Assembly (NCBI RefSeq): GCF_024508315.1
Contig: NZ_CP101987.1
Coordinates: forward strand, 2,728,001 to 2,792,000
Direction: 5' to 3'
DNA from: Cellulomonas xiejunii
GTDB taxonomy: Bacteria > Actinomycetota > Actinomycetes > Actinomycetales > Cellulomonadaceae
Length of the DNA stretch: 64,000 bases
Made by a program: the position numbers and the translations under genes. Under the pieces are notes generated by a model, which was not told where the DNA came from, ran no database searches, and saw nothing but the letters and a program-made list of their open reading frames with translations. Shown here piece after piece: positions 45,825-54,713 of the stretch. Positions within the stretch are counted from its first letter, which is position 1. Each line of letters opens with the position of its first letter.

Positions 45825-47059
45825 CCGCCGTGTGGACCGAGGCATGGGGGCGCGCGGACGGCACCCGGCGGGTCCGCGACCTGTTCGCGGCGACATACGG
45901 GTCAGCGCCCCAGGTCGTCCGGTCGGCCCCCGGCCGCGTCAACCTCATCGGCGAGCACACGGACTACAACGGCGGTCTCGCCCTGCCGATCGCGCTGCCC
46001 CACCGCACCTACGCCGCCCTCGCCCGTCGCGACGACGACGTCGTGCGACTCGTGTCCGCGCAGGAACGCTCCGAGGTGCGCGAGGTGCGGCTGGCTGACG
46101 TCGCGCCCGGGACGGTGGGCGGCTGGGCGGCGTACGTCGCGGGGGTCGCGTGGGCGCTGCGCGCGGCCGGGCACGACGTGGGCGGCTTCGACGTCGCGAT
46201 CGACTCGTGCGTGCCGTCCGGCGCGGGCCTGTCGTCGTCGGCGGCGCTGGAGGCGTCCGTCGCCGTCGCCCTCGACGCGCTGCACGGCCTGGAGCTGGCC
46301 GGTGACGTCGACCCTGCCGGCGCACCGACGCACGACGCGAGCCGCGCGGTCCTGGCCGACGTGTGCGTGCGGGCCGAGAACGAGATCGCCGGCGCACCGA
46401 CGGGCGGCATGGACCAGGCGGCGTCGCTGCGCGCCCGCGCAGGCCACGCGCTGCTGCTCGACTGCCGCGACGGGTCCGCGCGCCACGTCCCGTTCGACCT
46501 CGCGACGCACGGCCTGGCACTGCTGGTCGTCGACACGCGCGCCGCGCACTCGCACGTCGACGGCGAGTACGCGCAGCGTCGGGCGGCGTGCGAGGGAGCA
46601 GCACGACGTCTGGGGGTCGCGTCGCTGCGGGACGTCGCCGACGACCCGCACGGAGACGGCCCCGCGCTCGCGTCGCTCGCCGGGGAGCCGGACGGTGACG
46701 TGCTCGTCCGACGCGTGCGGCACGTGACCTCCGAGATCGCACGGGTGCAGGCGTTCGTCGACGTGCTGGCCACCGGCGACGTGGCGGCCGTGGGCCCGCT
46801 CATGGACGCGTCCCACACGTCGTTGCGCGACGACTACGAGGTCTCCTGCGCCGAGCTGGACCTGGCCGTGGAGGCCGCGCGCGCCGCCGGCGCGCTGGGC
46901 GCGCGCATGACCGGCGGCGGGTTCGGCGGGTCGGCGATCGCCCTGGTCGAGGCGCACACCGTCCAGCACGTCGCCACCGCCGTCACCGGCGCCTTCGCCG
47001 CCCGCGGGCTCGCCGCACCCGCGTTCGCCGTGGCAGTCGCCGGACCACCCGCAGGCTGA
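45821..47059 (+). CDS. galK: Galactokinase
   Basis: GalK phosphorylates galactose at C1. The 412-residue GHMP kinase has the galactokinase signature GRVNLIGEHTDYNGG (38-52), the ATP loop VPSGAGLSSSAALE (131-144) and the C-terminal motif GARMTGGGFGGSAIAL. ATG 45821 overlaps the galT stop, with AGGAG 5 nt upstream. No galE is present, so UDP-galactose epimerase must be encoded elsewhere. Confidence 0.96.
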   Translation: MTAVWTEAWGRADGTRRVRDLFAATYGSAPQVVRSAPGRVNLIGEHTDYNGGLALPIALPHRTYAALARRDDDVVRLVSAQERSEVREVRLADVAPGTVGGWAAYVAGVAWALRAAGHDVGGFDVAIDSCVPSGAGLSSSAALEASVAVALDALHGLELAGDVDPAGAPTHDASRAVLADVCVRAENEIAGAPTGGMDQAASLRARAGHALLLDCRDGSARHVPFDLATHGLALLVVDTRAAHSHVDGEYAQRRAACEGAARRLGVASLRDVADDPHGDGPALASLAGEPDGDVLVRRVRHVTSEIARVQAFVDVLATGDVAAVGPLMDASHTSLRDDYEVSCAELDLAVEAARAAGALGARMTGGGFGGSAIALVEAHTVQHVATAVTGAFAARGLAAPAFAVAVAGPPAG

Positions 47060-47075
47060 CGCTAGGCTGCGGCGC

Positions 47076-47999
47076 GTGTCGGGACGACGGGCGTCGGTGC
47101 GAAGGCTCGCTGCCACGCTGACCCGCGTCGTCGCCGCCGCCGCGGTCCTCGGTGCGTGCTCGTCCGGGCCGAGCCACGACGAGCCGGCGACCGCGGGCCC
47201 GTTGACGGACTACACGTCGGAGTTCGCCGCGCGGGTGCTCGCGCAGGCCGAACGTGAGCGCGTCGCCGGTGCCGAGGCGGTGGCCGCCTGCATGCACGCG
47301 CAGGGGTTCGACCACGCCCCCTTCGTCGATGCGTGGTCGGTGACGACCGCGACCGTCCCCCCGGAGCGCAGCACCGCGCAGTGGGCGCAGGAGCACGGGT
47401 ACGGGCTGGTCGACGGCAGCGCGTCCGGGCCGGACCTGGAGGGCGCCACCGACCCGAACGCCGATCTCGTGGCGGAGATGAGCGCGGCGGAGCGGACCGC
47501 GTACCTCCTCGCGCTGCACGGCCCACCCGACGCACCGCAGGACGGGTGCCTCGCGCGAGCCCCGGACCCGGCCGACGCCTGGAGCGACGAGACGTACCTC
47601 CACCACGTCGAGGAGGCGGCGCGCCTCGAGGAGGATGCCCGCGCGGCGGCCGCGGTGGTCACCGCCCGGGACGCCTGGCGCACCTGCATGGCCGACGAGG
47701 GCGTCCCGGGGTACGACTCACCCGACGCCGCCGTGCGCGACGTGACGGAGCGCGTGCAGGAAGCCGAGCGGAACGGCCCCGGGACGGTTCCCGAGCCGAC
47801 CCGCACGGGGCTGCTGGAGCTGGAGCGCACCGTCGCGACGGCGTCGCGACGGTGCGAGGACGTCTCGGAGCTGCCCCGGCGGCTCGCCGCGGCCGTGCGC
47901 GACGCCCAGGTCGCGTACGTCGAGGAGCACCGCGCGGAGCTGGACGCGTGGGCGCTGACGTGGCCGGACCCCACGAGCACAGGTACGACCGGGGGTTGA
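47076..47999 (+). CDS. Cys-rich lipoprotein of unknown function (cassette 1)
   Basis: A 307-residue lipoprotein with an Arg-rich signal and lipobox VLGAC (C28). It has four further cysteines (C72, C158, C204, C260) in the same order and contexts as in the lipoprotein at 51342: AACMHAQGFDH, WAQEHGYG, DPNADLVAEMSAAERTAYLL, DGC, WRTCMADEGVPGY and RRC. The two are paralogues that begin matching four-gene cassettes. No known domain is recognised; the Cys pairs suggest two disulfides outside the membrane. GTG 47076 has a -10-like TAGGCT 7 nt upstream. Confidence 0.8.
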   Translation: MSGRRASVRRLAATLTRVVAAAAVLGACSSGPSHDEPATAGPLTDYTSEFAARVLAQAERERVAGAEAVAACMHAQGFDHAPFVDAWSVTTATVPPERSTAQWAQEHGYGLVDGSASGPDLEGATDPNADLVAEMSAAERTAYLLALHGPPDAPQDGCLARAPDPADAWSDETYLHHVEEAARLEEDARAAAAVVTARDAWRTCMADEGVPGYDSPDAAVRDVTERVQEAERNGPGTVPEPTRTGLLELERTVATASRRCEDVSELPRRLAAAVRDAQVAYVEEHRAELDAWALTWPDPTSTGTTGG

Positions 48000-48099
48000 C
48001 GCGGCGCCGCCGCGCGCGGCGCTAGCCTGCCGTCGTCAGACCGAACCGCACCGCACCGCGCGACCCGCGCCGGCGCCATCGACACGAGGAGCAGGCGCA

Positions 48100-49122
48100 G
48101 TGGTCCGTCGTTACGTCTTTCCCGCACTGCGGATCCTGATCTGGGCCGTCATCGCGGTCGCGCTCGTCCGCATCGCGTTCGCGGGTGCCGACATGAGCGT
48201 CGACGCCGGCGGCGCGGTCCCGACCGGGCAGGTCGTCGAGCCCACGGTCGAGGTCACGGCGGCGACGATCACGAACGCCGTCACGGTCCGTGCGTCCGTC
48301 GTCGCGGACCCCGCCGTCCCGGTGCGCGCGACGCTCGCAGGCACCGTGTCGAAGCTGTTGGTCGAGAACGGGGCCCGTGTCGAGGTGGGCACGCCCGTCC
48401 TGGAGATCCGGCAGGAGACGCCGCAGGACCCCCTGACGAAGACCGATCCGGAGACCGGTGAGGTCACGGTGACCGAGCGCAAGCCGAAGGTCGTGGTCGA
48501 GACCGTGAAGGCCCCCGTCGCCGGGACGCTGAGCCTGCCGACCCTCAAGGACCAGATCCTCTCCGTGGGTGACACGGTCGGCCAGGTCTCCCCCGGCACG
48601 CTGTCGGTCTCGGGAAACCTGACGCCCGACCAGCAGTACCGGCTCGTCGGCGCGCCCACCGAGGCGCAGGTGACGCTCAAGGGCGGGCCGGCACCGTTCA
48701 CCTGCACCGGGCTGCGGATCGGTGCGGCGGCACAGCCGGCCGCACCGGCCGAGCCGGAGCAGGAGGGCGGCACCGCCCCGTCGGGCACGGTCGTGTGCGC
48801 CCTGCCCGGCGACGTCACGGCGTTCCCCGGCCTGGGTGCCGACCTCGAGATCGTCAACGGCACGGCCGCCGACGCGGTCGTCGTCCCCGTCACGGCGGTC
48901 CAGGGCACGGTGCAGCGCGGCAACGTGTGGGTCGTGACGTCCGAGGGCGCCGAGCCCGAGCAGCGTCAGGTCGGGCTCGGGCTGACGGACGGCGAGGTCG
49001 TGCAGATCACCGAGGGCCTCGCGCTCGGGGACCAGGTGCTCGAGTTCATCCCGGTACCCGACGACGGCAAGGACGAGTGCGAGGACCCCGCGACGTACGA
49101 CCCGGCGGTGTGCGGCGGATGA
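48100..49122 (+). CDS. Membrane-fusion (HlyD/MacA-like) adaptor, cassette 1
   Basis: A 340-residue protein anchored by an N-terminal TM helix (ILIWAVIAVALVRIAFAG). A split lipoyl/barrel-sandwich domain surrounds VRATLAGTVSKLLVENGARV then EVGTPVLEI, and VVETVKAPVAGTLSLPTLKD. The C-terminal part (AVVVPVTAVQGTVQRGNVWV then TEGLALGDQVLEF) is typical of RND/MacA adaptors. No long coiled-coil hairpin is present, unlike MacA. GTG 48100 has GAGGAG 8 nt upstream. It overlaps the ATPase gene by 4 bp. Confidence 0.85.
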   Translation: MVRRYVFPALRILIWAVIAVALVRIAFAGADMSVDAGGAVPTGQVVEPTVEVTAATITNAVTVRASVVADPAVPVRATLAGTVSKLLVENGARVEVGTPVLEIRQETPQDPLTKTDPETGEVTVTERKPKVVVETVKAPVAGTLSLPTLKDQILSVGDTVGQVSPGTLSVSGNLTPDQQYRLVGAPTEAQVTLKGGPAPFTCTGLRIGAAAQPAAPAEPEQEGGTAPSGTVVCALPGDVTAFPGLGADLEIVNGTAADAVVVPVTAVQGTVQRGNVWVVTSEGAEPEQRQVGLGLTDGEVVQITEGLALGDQVLEFIPVPDDGKDECEDPATYDPAVCGG

Positions 49123-49934
49123 GCCTGCTCGAGCTGACCGGCGTCACGCGGTCGGTCCGTCTGCCGGACGACCGGCTGCTGGAGATCCTGCGGGGCGTCA
49201 CGCTGAGCGTCGACACCGGTGAGCACGTCGCGGTCGTGGGCCGTTCCGGCACCGGCAAGTCCACGCTCCTGAACATCCTCGGGCTGCTCGACGCACCCAC
49301 CGACGGCCAGTACCTGCTGGAGGGCGTGCCGATCGGGCGCCTGTCGGCCGGCGAGCGCACCCGGCGCCGCGGCCGCGACTTCGGGTTCGTCTTCCAGCAG
49401 TTCAACCTGCTGCCCGGCCGGACGGCGCTCGAGAACGTGGCGGCGCCCCTGATGTATGCCTCCGGGCGGCAGTTCTGGCGGCGCCGCGCGCTCGCGACGC
49501 AGATGCTCGAGCGGGTCGGGCTCGGCGACCGGCTCGACACGATGCCCGAGAAGCTGTCCGGCGGGGAGCAGCAGCGCGTCGCGATCGCGCGTGCGCTCGT
49601 CCGCGGGCCCCGGGTCATCCTCGCGGACGAGCCGACGGGCGCCCTGGACGTCGAGACGGGGCAGGAGGTCATGGGGCTGCTCGACGAGATCGCCTCGATC
49701 ACCGGCGCCGCTCTGGTGACCATCACGCACGACCTGGCCGTGGCCGCGCGCGCGCAGCGGCACTACCGGCTGGCCGACGGCGTGCTCGTGCCCGTCGACC
49801 TCGGTGGTGCGGGGCACGAGTGGGTGGGCGACGTGCCGACCCTGCCCGGTGTCGGCCGGCTGCCTGCCGTCGCGGGCGGCGTCCCCGGGGTGCCGGAGCT
49901 CAGCCGGCCCGTCCCCGCGCGGGTCGAGCCGTGA
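49119..49934 (+). CDS. ABC transporter ATP-binding protein (MacB/LolD type), cassette 1
   Basis: A 271-residue ATPase with Walker A GRSGTGKST (41-49), Q-loop VFQQFNLLPGRT, signature LSGGEQQR (146-153), Walker B VILADEPTGALD and the H-loop TITHD. The sequence class is that of LolD/MacB ATPases that power FtsX-type permeases. The C-terminal ~45 residues are a Gly/Pro-rich extension not usual for the family. It overlaps neighbours on both sides (ATGA, GTGA). Confidence 0.93.
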   Translation: MSLLELTGVTRSVRLPDDRLLEILRGVTLSVDTGEHVAVVGRSGTGKSTLLNILGLLDAPTDGQYLLEGVPIGRLSAGERTRRRGRDFGFVFQQFNLLPGRTALENVAAPLMYASGRQFWRRRALATQMLERVGLGDRLDTMPEKLSGGEQQRVAIARALVRGPRVILADEPTGALDVETGQEVMGLLDEIASITGAALVTITHDLAVAARAQRHYRLADGVLVPVDLGGAGHEWVGDVPTLPGVGRLPAVAGGVPGVPELSRPVPARVEP

Positions 49935-51139
49935 CCGGCGTGGTCGGTGCCCTCGTCGAGGCCTGGGACGAGCTGCGGCTGCACAAGATGCGTGTCCTGC
50001 TCGCGCTGATCGGCGTCGCCGCGGCCGTGATGGCGATCACCGCCGTCACGGCGGCCGTGCAGATGCTGACCCAGGCGTACACCGAGACGACCGAGCGTCA
50101 GATGGGCCGACAGATCACGTTGGCGATCGACGCGTACCCGATGAGCGAGCAGGCCGGTCCCGCCACCCAGCTCGACGCCGCCTACGAGCTCGCCCTCCAG
50201 CGGTACGACATCACCTGGGCCACCCGCGACTGGTACACGCAGGTGCCGTTCCGCTTCCCCGACGGCACCCGTCCCACCGAGGTCCGTGCGGTCGACCCCG
50301 ACCTGGGGACCATGCAGCGCGTGGACGTCGTCCAGGGCCGGTGGTTCACGGACGCCGACACGGACGCGTTCGCGCCCCTCCTCGTCGTGAACGACGTGTT
50401 CCTGGAGCAGCTCGGGTTCACCGGGCTGGACCCGCGCCCGACCGTCCTGCTCGGGGACGAGACCCCGGTGCGGGCCACGATCGTGGGTGTCACCCCGAGG
50501 GCCTGGCCTGATGAGGGACCCTCGGCGATGGTGCTCTACGACCAGCTCGCGCGCTGGTACACACCCGACGCGGCGGGGGGCTGGGGTCAGCCCGTGCCGA
50601 CGCTCAAGGTGTGGGTCCCTCCCGACGCCGCCGCCGACCTGTCGGTCCGCCTCGAGCGTGACGTGGCCGCCGCGCTGCCCGGGTGGGAGGTCCACTCCTA
50701 CGACAACCGCAGCGGCGGTCTCGGGATGATGGACGGCGCCGCTCGCTGGGTGGCGTTCGGCGTGGGCGGCTTCGCCCTGCTGCTCGGTGGCCTGGGGCTC
50801 GTCAACATCGCGCTCGTGACCGTGCGTCACCGGATCCGCGAGATCGGCATCCGACGCTCGTTCGGTGCCACGTCAAGCCGGATCTTCTTCGGCGTGCTCA
50901 TGGAGTCCGTGGTCGCGACCGCGGTGGCCGGCCTCGTCGGGGTGGTGCTCGCGGTGGCGGTGATCAAGAACATCCCCATCGACGTCGTGTTCGGCAGCGG
51001 CCTGCAGGACCGGCCGCCGTTCCCGGTGTCCGCCGCGCTGGTGGGGATGGCGTGCGCGACCGGCGTCGGCGCCCTCGCCGGGGTCATCCCCGCGACCGTC
51101 GCGGTCCGCGTCAAGGTCATCGACGCGATCCGGTACTGA
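49931..51139 (+). CDS. FtsX/MacB-type ABC permease, cassette 1
   Basis: A 402-residue permease with the four-TM MacB/FtsX topology: TM1 (VLLALIGVAAAVMAITAVTA), a large extracytoplasmic MacB_PCD domain (about 50-270), then three TM helices starting WVAFGVGGFALLLGGLGLVN, with the hallmark RHRIREIGIRRSFGATSSRI between TM2 and TM3. This type works by mechanotransmission on periplasmic or membrane substrates rather than transport through a pore. The start GTG 49931 overlaps the ATPase stop. Confidence 0.92.
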   Translation: MTGVVGALVEAWDELRLHKMRVLLALIGVAAAVMAITAVTAAVQMLTQAYTETTERQMGRQITLAIDAYPMSEQAGPATQLDAAYELALQRYDITWATRDWYTQVPFRFPDGTRPTEVRAVDPDLGTMQRVDVVQGRWFTDADTDAFAPLLVVNDVFLEQLGFTGLDPRPTVLLGDETPVRATIVGVTPRAWPDEGPSAMVLYDQLARWYTPDAAGGWGQPVPTLKVWVPPDAAADLSVRLERDVAAALPGWEVHSYDNRSGGLGMMDGAARWVAFGVGGFALLLGGLGLVNIALVTVRHRIREIGIRRSFGATSSRIFFGVLMESVVATAVAGLVGVVLAVAVIKNIPIDVVFGSGLQDRPPFPVSAALVGMACATGVGALAGVIPATVAVRVKVIDAIRY

Positions 51140-51341
51140 GCAGCGCCCGCCGGGTTCGCCGATGGACTCCGTCGAAAACCCTCCCTGGGTACCCCAACCC
51201 TCCGGCCCACCTCATCCTGCCGAGAGCACAGGGTCATCCCGAAGTCGGACCCGGGGCGGGTGCGGCTTCGCTATCGTCGCGTCTGCGCCCTGGTCGAGGG
51301 CGCACTGACTTCTGTCATCGACATCCTCGAAAGGCACGCCG

Positions 51342-52319
51342 ATGCGCCGCTCCCCCGCACTGCCCGTCCTCGCCGCCACGGTCGTGGCGCTCGTCCTGGC
51401 GGGGTGCAGCGGCGACGGCACGTCGTCGGCCTCGGACGACGAGATCGGCCCGCTCAGCGCGTTCTTCGAGAAGGTCGGGGGCTCCTACGAGGAGGACGAC
51501 GCCGCGAAGCAGCAGCGCGAGATGGACGAGATCATCGCCGCCTGCATGGCCGAGCAGGGCTTCGAGTACACCGCCGACGAGTCGATGACCATGGGCATGG
51601 CCGCTGACGAGGACATGCCGGAGTGGAACAGCAAGGAGTACGCCGAGGAGTACGGCTACGGCGCGACGACCAGCGGGGGCATGGACGACGGCGAGGAGTG
51701 GGTCGACCCCAACGCCGACTACCTCGCCACGATGTCCGAGGGCGAGCAGGCGGCGTTCTACGAGGCCCTCTACGGCGCGGAGCCCGAGGTCGACCCCGAC
51801 GCCGACCCCGACGCGGCGGTCGAGTACAACTGGGAGGACGGCGGCTGCTCGGGCAAGGCCTCGCACGAGGTGTACGAGCAGGGCCAGCTCTGGGAGGACC
51901 CCGCCTTCGAGGCGATGTTCGAGGAGATGAACACCGTCTACGAGGAGCGTCTGGACGACCCGGCGGTGCGCAAGGCGCTGACCGAGTGGTCGTCGTGCAT
52001 GGCGGAGGCCGGCTACGACTTCGAGGACCCGCAGGCCGCGCAGAACAGCATCTACGACGAGATGAGCGCCCTGTGGGAGGCCCCGGCGGACCCCGAGGCC
52101 GAGCTGGATCCCGAGGCGTCGTTCGAGGTCGACGAGGCCGCCCTGGAGGAGCTGAAGAAGAAGGAGCTCGCGCTGGCGCCCGTGGACTTCGCGTGCAAGG
52201 AGGCCTCGGGCTACGAAGAGGCGGAGAAGGTCGCGCAGCTCGCGCTCGAGAAGCGCCTGTGGGAGAAGTACGGCGACCAGCTCGAGGCGGCTGCCGCGAA
52301 GCACACGCCGGCCAAGTGA
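51342..52319 (+). CDS. Cys-rich acidic lipoprotein of unknown function (cassette 2)
   Basis: A 325-residue lipoprotein, lipobox VLAGC (C22), strongly acidic. Four cysteines after the lipobox (C68, C169, C219, C285) match those of the 47076 paralogue. Shared blocks are AACMAEQGFEY, EYAEEYGYG, VDPNADYLATMSEGEQAAFY then EALYG, WSSCMAEAGYDFEDP and FACKEASG. Function is unknown. ATG 51342 has GAAAGG 7 nt upstream. The 202 bp before it (51140-51341) hold only a possible -10 CTATCG around 51271; the gene starts its own transcription unit. Confidence 0.82.
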   Translation: MRRSPALPVLAATVVALVLAGCSGDGTSSASDDEIGPLSAFFEKVGGSYEEDDAAKQQREMDEIIAACMAEQGFEYTADESMTMGMAADEDMPEWNSKEYAEEYGYGATTSGGMDDGEEWVDPNADYLATMSEGEQAAFYEALYGAEPEVDPDADPDAAVEYNWEDGGCSGKASHEVYEQGQLWEDPAFEAMFEEMNTVYEERLDDPAVRKALTEWSSCMAEAGYDFEDPQAAQNSIYDEMSALWEAPADPEAELDPEASFEVDEAALEELKKKELALAPVDFACKEASGYEEAEKVAQLALEKRLWEKYGDQLEAAAAKHTPAK

Positions 52320-52347
52320 CGCAGGAGCCTGGGACGAGGACGACACC

Positions 52348-53982
52348 GTGAGCAGGATCTCCACCCACGTCAGCGGCGGACGCCGCACCATCGGCGTCAT
52401 GGCCGTCGTCGCGGTCGTCTGTCTGGCGGTGGGGCTGCTGCTGTCGCGGTTCATCGTCTCCCCTGGGCAGGCGGCGGCGAACGCGGCCCCGCCGACCGCG
52501 GGCCCCATCACGGTGCCCGTCGAGAGCCGGGTCATCGGCAACGAGGTCGTGCTGCGCGGTGACGTCGGCTACGACGACGCCGTCGCGCTCTCGATCGAGA
52601 CCGGCGACCTCGGCGGCCCTGCGGTCGTCACCGGCCAGGTCAAGGAGGTCGGCGCGACCGTCGAGGCCGCGTCGGTGGTCCTCGAGGTCGTGGGCCGGCC
52701 GGTCATCGCCCTGCCCGGTGAGCTGCCCACCTACCGCACGCTGCGCGCCGGGGTGTCGGGGCCGGATGTCCAGCAGCTGAAGGCCGCGCTGCGCGCCGTC
52801 GGCCTGGACGGCGGGGACCCGGCGGGCGCGACGTACGACGCCGCGGCCGCAGCGGGTGTCCGCGCCCTGTACCAGAAGGTCGGGTACGAGCCGCCGACCG
52901 GTGGCGAGGAGGCCCAGGGCGCGGTGAAGGCCGCCCAGGAGTCCGTGGCCGCCGCCCAGGCGGAGGTCGGCGCGGCCGAGGCCGCGCTGGGGAGCGCCGC
53001 GCGGTCGTCCGCCGGGGCGTCGTTGACCGAGCTCGACGGCCAGGTCCGCGTCGCGGAGGCGCAGCTCGCGTTCCTCGCGGAGCAGTGCGCGAAGCCCGTC
53101 GACCCGGAGGCGGGGCCGGCCGTGGACTGCACGCCGCCCGCGCGGGTGCAGGCCGAGACGCAGCTCGCCACCGCACGTGCCGCACGGGCTGCGGCGGACG
53201 TCGCGCCCGACACGAGCGCGGAGCGCGCGAGCATCCGGGCCGCCAAGGACCGGCTGACCGCCGCCCGGCAGGCGCTCGGTGAGGCGCAGGCCGCCGCGAT
53301 GACTCCCCTGCCCGCGACCGAGATCGTGTACCTGCCGTCCTTGCCGCGGCGCGTCGACGCCGTGTCGGTCGAGCGCGGCGGGACCGTGCAGAGCAAGTTC
53401 ATGAGCGTCTCCGGCGCGACGGTCCAGATCACGGCGTCGGCGTCACGCGCCGACGCGGAGCTCATGGCGCCCGGAACGGTCGGCCAGATCAGCGTGGACG
53501 GCACCGACGTGCCGGTCACCGTGGCCGAGGTCACCGAACCGGACGCCGCCGAGGCGGACGCGTCCGGGGAGGCCGCCGCCGAGAAGAAGCCCGCAGGTGA
53601 CCGCCGCAAGGTCGTCTTCACCGTCGGGGAGCTCACGGCGGAGCAGATCGCGGCACTGCAGGGCAGCAACGTGCGGGTGCGCGTCCCTGTCAGCTCCACC
53701 GACGGCGAGGTGCTCGCTGTCCCGCTGGCCGCGCTGACCGCCGGTCCCGGCGGCGAGAGCCGGGTCGAGCTCGTGGAGGACGGCACGAGCCGCCTCGTCG
53801 AGGTCACGACGGGCCTGGCAGCCTCGGGCTTCGTCGAGATCACCGGGTCGAAGGAGCCGCTGGAGGCGGGCGACCTCGTCGTCGTCGGCATCGCCTCGAC
53901 GGAGGAGGAGACCGCCGAGGACGCGGCGACGGACGACGCGGAGGAACCCGCGAAGGACGAGCCGACGGAGGCGGGCGAGTGA
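52348..53982 (+). CDS. Peptidoglycan-binding membrane-fusion adaptor, cassette 2
   Basis: A 544-residue protein with an N-terminal TM helix (VMAVVAVVCLAVGLLLSRFI), a first barrel half (VTGQVKEVGATVEAASVVLE), a peptidoglycan_binding_1-like segment (TLRAGVSGPDVQQLKAALRA, about 130-180), a long Ala/Gln coiled coil (about 188-315), then the second barrel half (LPSLPRRVDAVSVERGGTV) and C-terminal beta domains ending in an acidic tail. PG-binding HlyD proteins couple MacB-type ABC systems to the wall in actinobacteria. GTG 52348 has GAGGAC 6 nt upstream; it overlaps the ATPase gene. Confidence 0.87.
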   Translation: MSRISTHVSGGRRTIGVMAVVAVVCLAVGLLLSRFIVSPGQAAANAAPPTAGPITVPVESRVIGNEVVLRGDVGYDDAVALSIETGDLGGPAVVTGQVKEVGATVEAASVVLEVVGRPVIALPGELPTYRTLRAGVSGPDVQQLKAALRAVGLDGGDPAGATYDAAAAAGVRALYQKVGYEPPTGGEEAQGAVKAAQESVAAAQAEVGAAEAALGSAARSSAGASLTELDGQVRVAEAQLAFLAEQCAKPVDPEAGPAVDCTPPARVQAETQLATARAARAAADVAPDTSAERASIRAAKDRLTAARQALGEAQAAAMTPLPATEIVYLPSLPRRVDAVSVERGGTVQSKFMSVSGATVQITASASRADAELMAPGTVGQISVDGTDVPVTVAEVTEPDAAEADASGEAAAEKKPAGDRRKVVFTVGELTAEQIAALQGSNVRVRVPVSSTDGEVLAVPLAALTAGPGGESRVELVEDGTSRLVEVTTGLAASGFVEITGSKEPLEAGDLVVVGIASTEEETAEDAATDDAEEPAKDEPTEAGE

Positions 53983-54713
53983 CCGTGCTCGATCTGCTCG
54001 ATGCGCCGCAGGGGGGCGCGCCGGGCGACCCGGAGCAACGACCTCCGGTCGTCGAGCTCCGGGCAGCCGAGCGGCAGTTCCCCGGGGAACCGCCCGTGCA
54101 CGCCCTGTACCCGGCGGACCTGCAGGTCGGGGCCGGCGAATACCTGTCGGTCGTCGGGCCGTCCGGCTCGGGCAAGTCGACGCTGCTGAACCTGCTCGGG
54201 CTGCTCGACCGCCCGTCGGGCGGCGAGTACCTGCTCGACGGCATCCCGACCGCGCGCGCGGGCGAGCGGGAGCGGGCCGCCCTGCGGGCGCAGCACATCG
54301 GGTTCGTGTTCCAGGCGTTCCACCTGCTGCCGCACCGCACCGTGCTGGAGAACGTGCAGCTCGCGACGATCTACAGCGGCGTGCCACGCGCCGAGCGACG
54401 TGATCGCGCGGTGGAGGCGCTCGACCGCGTGGGCCTGACGCACCGGATGGACTTCCGGCCCACTGTGCTGTCCGGCGGCGAGCGTCAGCGCACCGCCATC
54501 GCGCGTGCTGTCGTCTCCCAGCCCCGCGTGCTGCTGGCCGACGAGCCGACGGGCAACCTCGACTCGGAGAGCTCGGCCGCCGTGCTGGAGCTCTTCGACG
54601 AGCTGCACGCCGGGGGCCTGACGCTGCTGGTCATCACGCACGAGGACGACGTCTCGGCACGTGCCCAGCGGCGCGTGCGGATCATCGACGGTCACCTGCG
54701 GGAGATCGCGTGA
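53979..54713 (+). CDS. ABC transporter ATP-binding protein (MacB/LolD type), cassette 2
   Basis: A 244-residue ATPase: Walker A GPSGSGKST (60-68), Q-loop VFQAFHLLPHRT, signature LSGGERQR, Walker B VLLADEPTGNLD, H-loop VITHE. It is paralogous to the cassette 1 ATPase but lacks that protein's Gly/Pro-rich tail and has a ~25-residue N-terminal extension. It overlaps its neighbours by 4 bp at each end (GTGA). Confidence 0.94.
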   Translation: MTVLDLLDAPQGGAPGDPEQRPPVVELRAAERQFPGEPPVHALYPADLQVGAGEYLSVVGPSGSGKSTLLNLLGLLDRPSGGEYLLDGIPTARAGERERAALRAQHIGFVFQAFHLLPHRTVLENVQLATIYSGVPRAERRDRAVEALDRVGLTHRMDFRPTVLSGGERQRTAIARAVVSQPRVLLADEPTGNLDSESSAAVLELFDELHAGGLTLLVITHEDDVSARAQRRVRIIDGHLREIA